Shown here one piece after another: positions 62,919 to 64,000 of a stretch of 64,000 nt of DNA. Where the stretch lies: contig CM007989.1 of assembly GCA_002189035.1 (NCBI GenBank), forward strand, positions 4,092,001 through 4,156,000. The letters are read 5' to 3'. Source of the stretch: Utricularia gibba (taxonomy: Eukaryota; Streptophyta; Magnoliopsida; Lamiales; Lentibulariaceae). Below the pieces are notes generated by a model that was given only the letters and a program-made list of their open reading frames with translations, had not been told where the DNA came from and searched no databases. The translations under genes and the position numbers were made by a program. The first letter of the stretch is position 1. Each line of letters starts with the position of its first letter.

Positions 62919-64000
62919 AGGCATACGGGCTTCATGGTGGTCGCCGGCGACATCAAGCTGTATTGGTGGCGCTTTCATTTCACAATGCAGCCTTCCTTCA
63001 ATAAGTGGAAGACACATTGGTCCACACGACAGGAACCCCACTGTGTTGGACGGATTAGGTTGTCTCACGTGACAATCATACATTTGTACGGATACGCGTA
63101 TGAATTTAGATCAATGTTCTAGAATCCACGATTGTAGGGGCTCTCTGTTAGTGAACCAATTTTATTTTAAAAAATTTAACGTATTTTTTTAAAAGTTGAA
63201 AAACATCAATTTTTAATTTTCATAAATACTTACCGAAAATTTATACCAATTATATTCTTATAGTGTAGTTTGCACTAATTATTTCATAATTTATAAATTA
63301 AAATAAAAGTTAAAATTAATTATTGCATACTATATCAATTTTTATTTATTTTTTACTTTTAATTTTATTTTTACTTATTTTTCTACTCATTTCATTTTAA
63401 AATAAAAGTTAAAATTAAAAATCTAATTTCGATAAGTAGCAAATTTATTAAAATAAATTGACTAATTATCCCAAAAATTTTCATTTAATACACATTTTCT
63501 ATCAAACCTGTTCATTGCATTCACTCCCACGACATAATGTATCATGTTTTTGTATCTCTACTTCTACTTCTAGTAATAACACAAATCTCCCATATGAATT
63601 CGTATGTGTATTCGTAAATCTGTGCATAAAGTACGCAAATTGAAATAAAATATGAGAATTCATGTATATATATATTATTTCCCTCATTTTTTTATTGGTG
63701 ATGAGTATCAATATGTGTTAAATATAAAATATATTAAAATCTTTTGTATCATTTTTTTCTGTACCCTCGTGTACACATGCACATGTGATGTGAGGGGTTT
63801 GAGCTTGCCATTTCAGAATTATAGACTTAAGTCTATTCAATTGACTTTTATTCTTTCTATTTGTAACAATGAATAATTAAATATCCATGTTTTTTTTCGG
63901 TAAGTCCGTACGGAAAACCCTAATTGCCAGATTTTGTTCACGATATAAGTTGAAAGACACATTGGCGTTGACTTGCTGAAGAATGAGGGTCCACAGTAGT
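62919..64000. other. 3' region of the PPTase gene and AT-rich end of window
   Basis: 62919-63150 is probably 3' UTR. 63150-64000 is AT-rich with no gene recognised; a short TA run lies at about 63664-63675. Confidence 0.5.

Overview
This window is nuclear DNA of a flowering plant. Genes have GT-AG introns of plant size in AT-rich surroundings, plant-only families are present (WOX homeobox, R2R3-MYB, trichome-birefringence-like, XS-domain, dirigent), and Copia LTR retrotransposons occur. Two copies of a CYP93B-type flavone synthase II point to a eudicot. Their similarity to the snapdragon-type enzyme suggests an asterid, perhaps Lamiales; that is an inference from family resemblance only.

Layout. 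0.67-7.5 kb: a CYP93B pseudogene (minus strand) split by a composite Copia insertion made of two partial units. 7.5-21.5 kb: gene-poor, with an old decayed Copia element (11.7-17.1 kb) and small repeats. 21.6-22.3 kb: a WOX3-type homeobox gene. 24.3-26.5 kb: histone H4 and PCNA head to tail, with replication-type promoter motifs. 26.7-27.6 kb: a frameshifted ESB1-type dirigent gene. 29.6-31.2 kb: the second CYP93B copy. 31.3-35.3 kb: AT-rich repeats and (TA)n tracts. 35.3-36.2 kb: a DUF1635 gene. 39.0-39.8 kb: an R2R3-MYB gene.

From 43 kb the DNA is gene-dense: RABE/Rab8 GTPase, actin-depolymerizing factor, an HSP20-like (SLT1-like) protein, a POLTERGEIST-type PP2C, RPF2 ribosome-biogenesis factor, CXIP4 zinc-knuckle protein, a TBL/DUF231 protein, an XS-domain (IDN2-like) short protein and an Sfp-type phosphopantetheinyl transferase.

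The genes form no single pathway. H4 and PCNA share S-phase function, and several housekeeping promoters share site II (GGCCCA/TGGGCY) motifs. Where exon sets could be joined, RABE, ADF, RPF2, POL-like, MYB, WOX3, TBL and PPTase sum to complete reading frames. PCNA, DUF1635 and CYP93B copy 2 each fail only by single missing bases, at least three of them in C or G runs. That pattern suggests sequence error rather than decay and should be settled before any of these three is called a pseudogene. I found no clear candidate for an undescribed system; the most unusual structures are the composite retroelement inside CYP93B, a PP2C gene fragment beside RPF2, and the XS-only gene.
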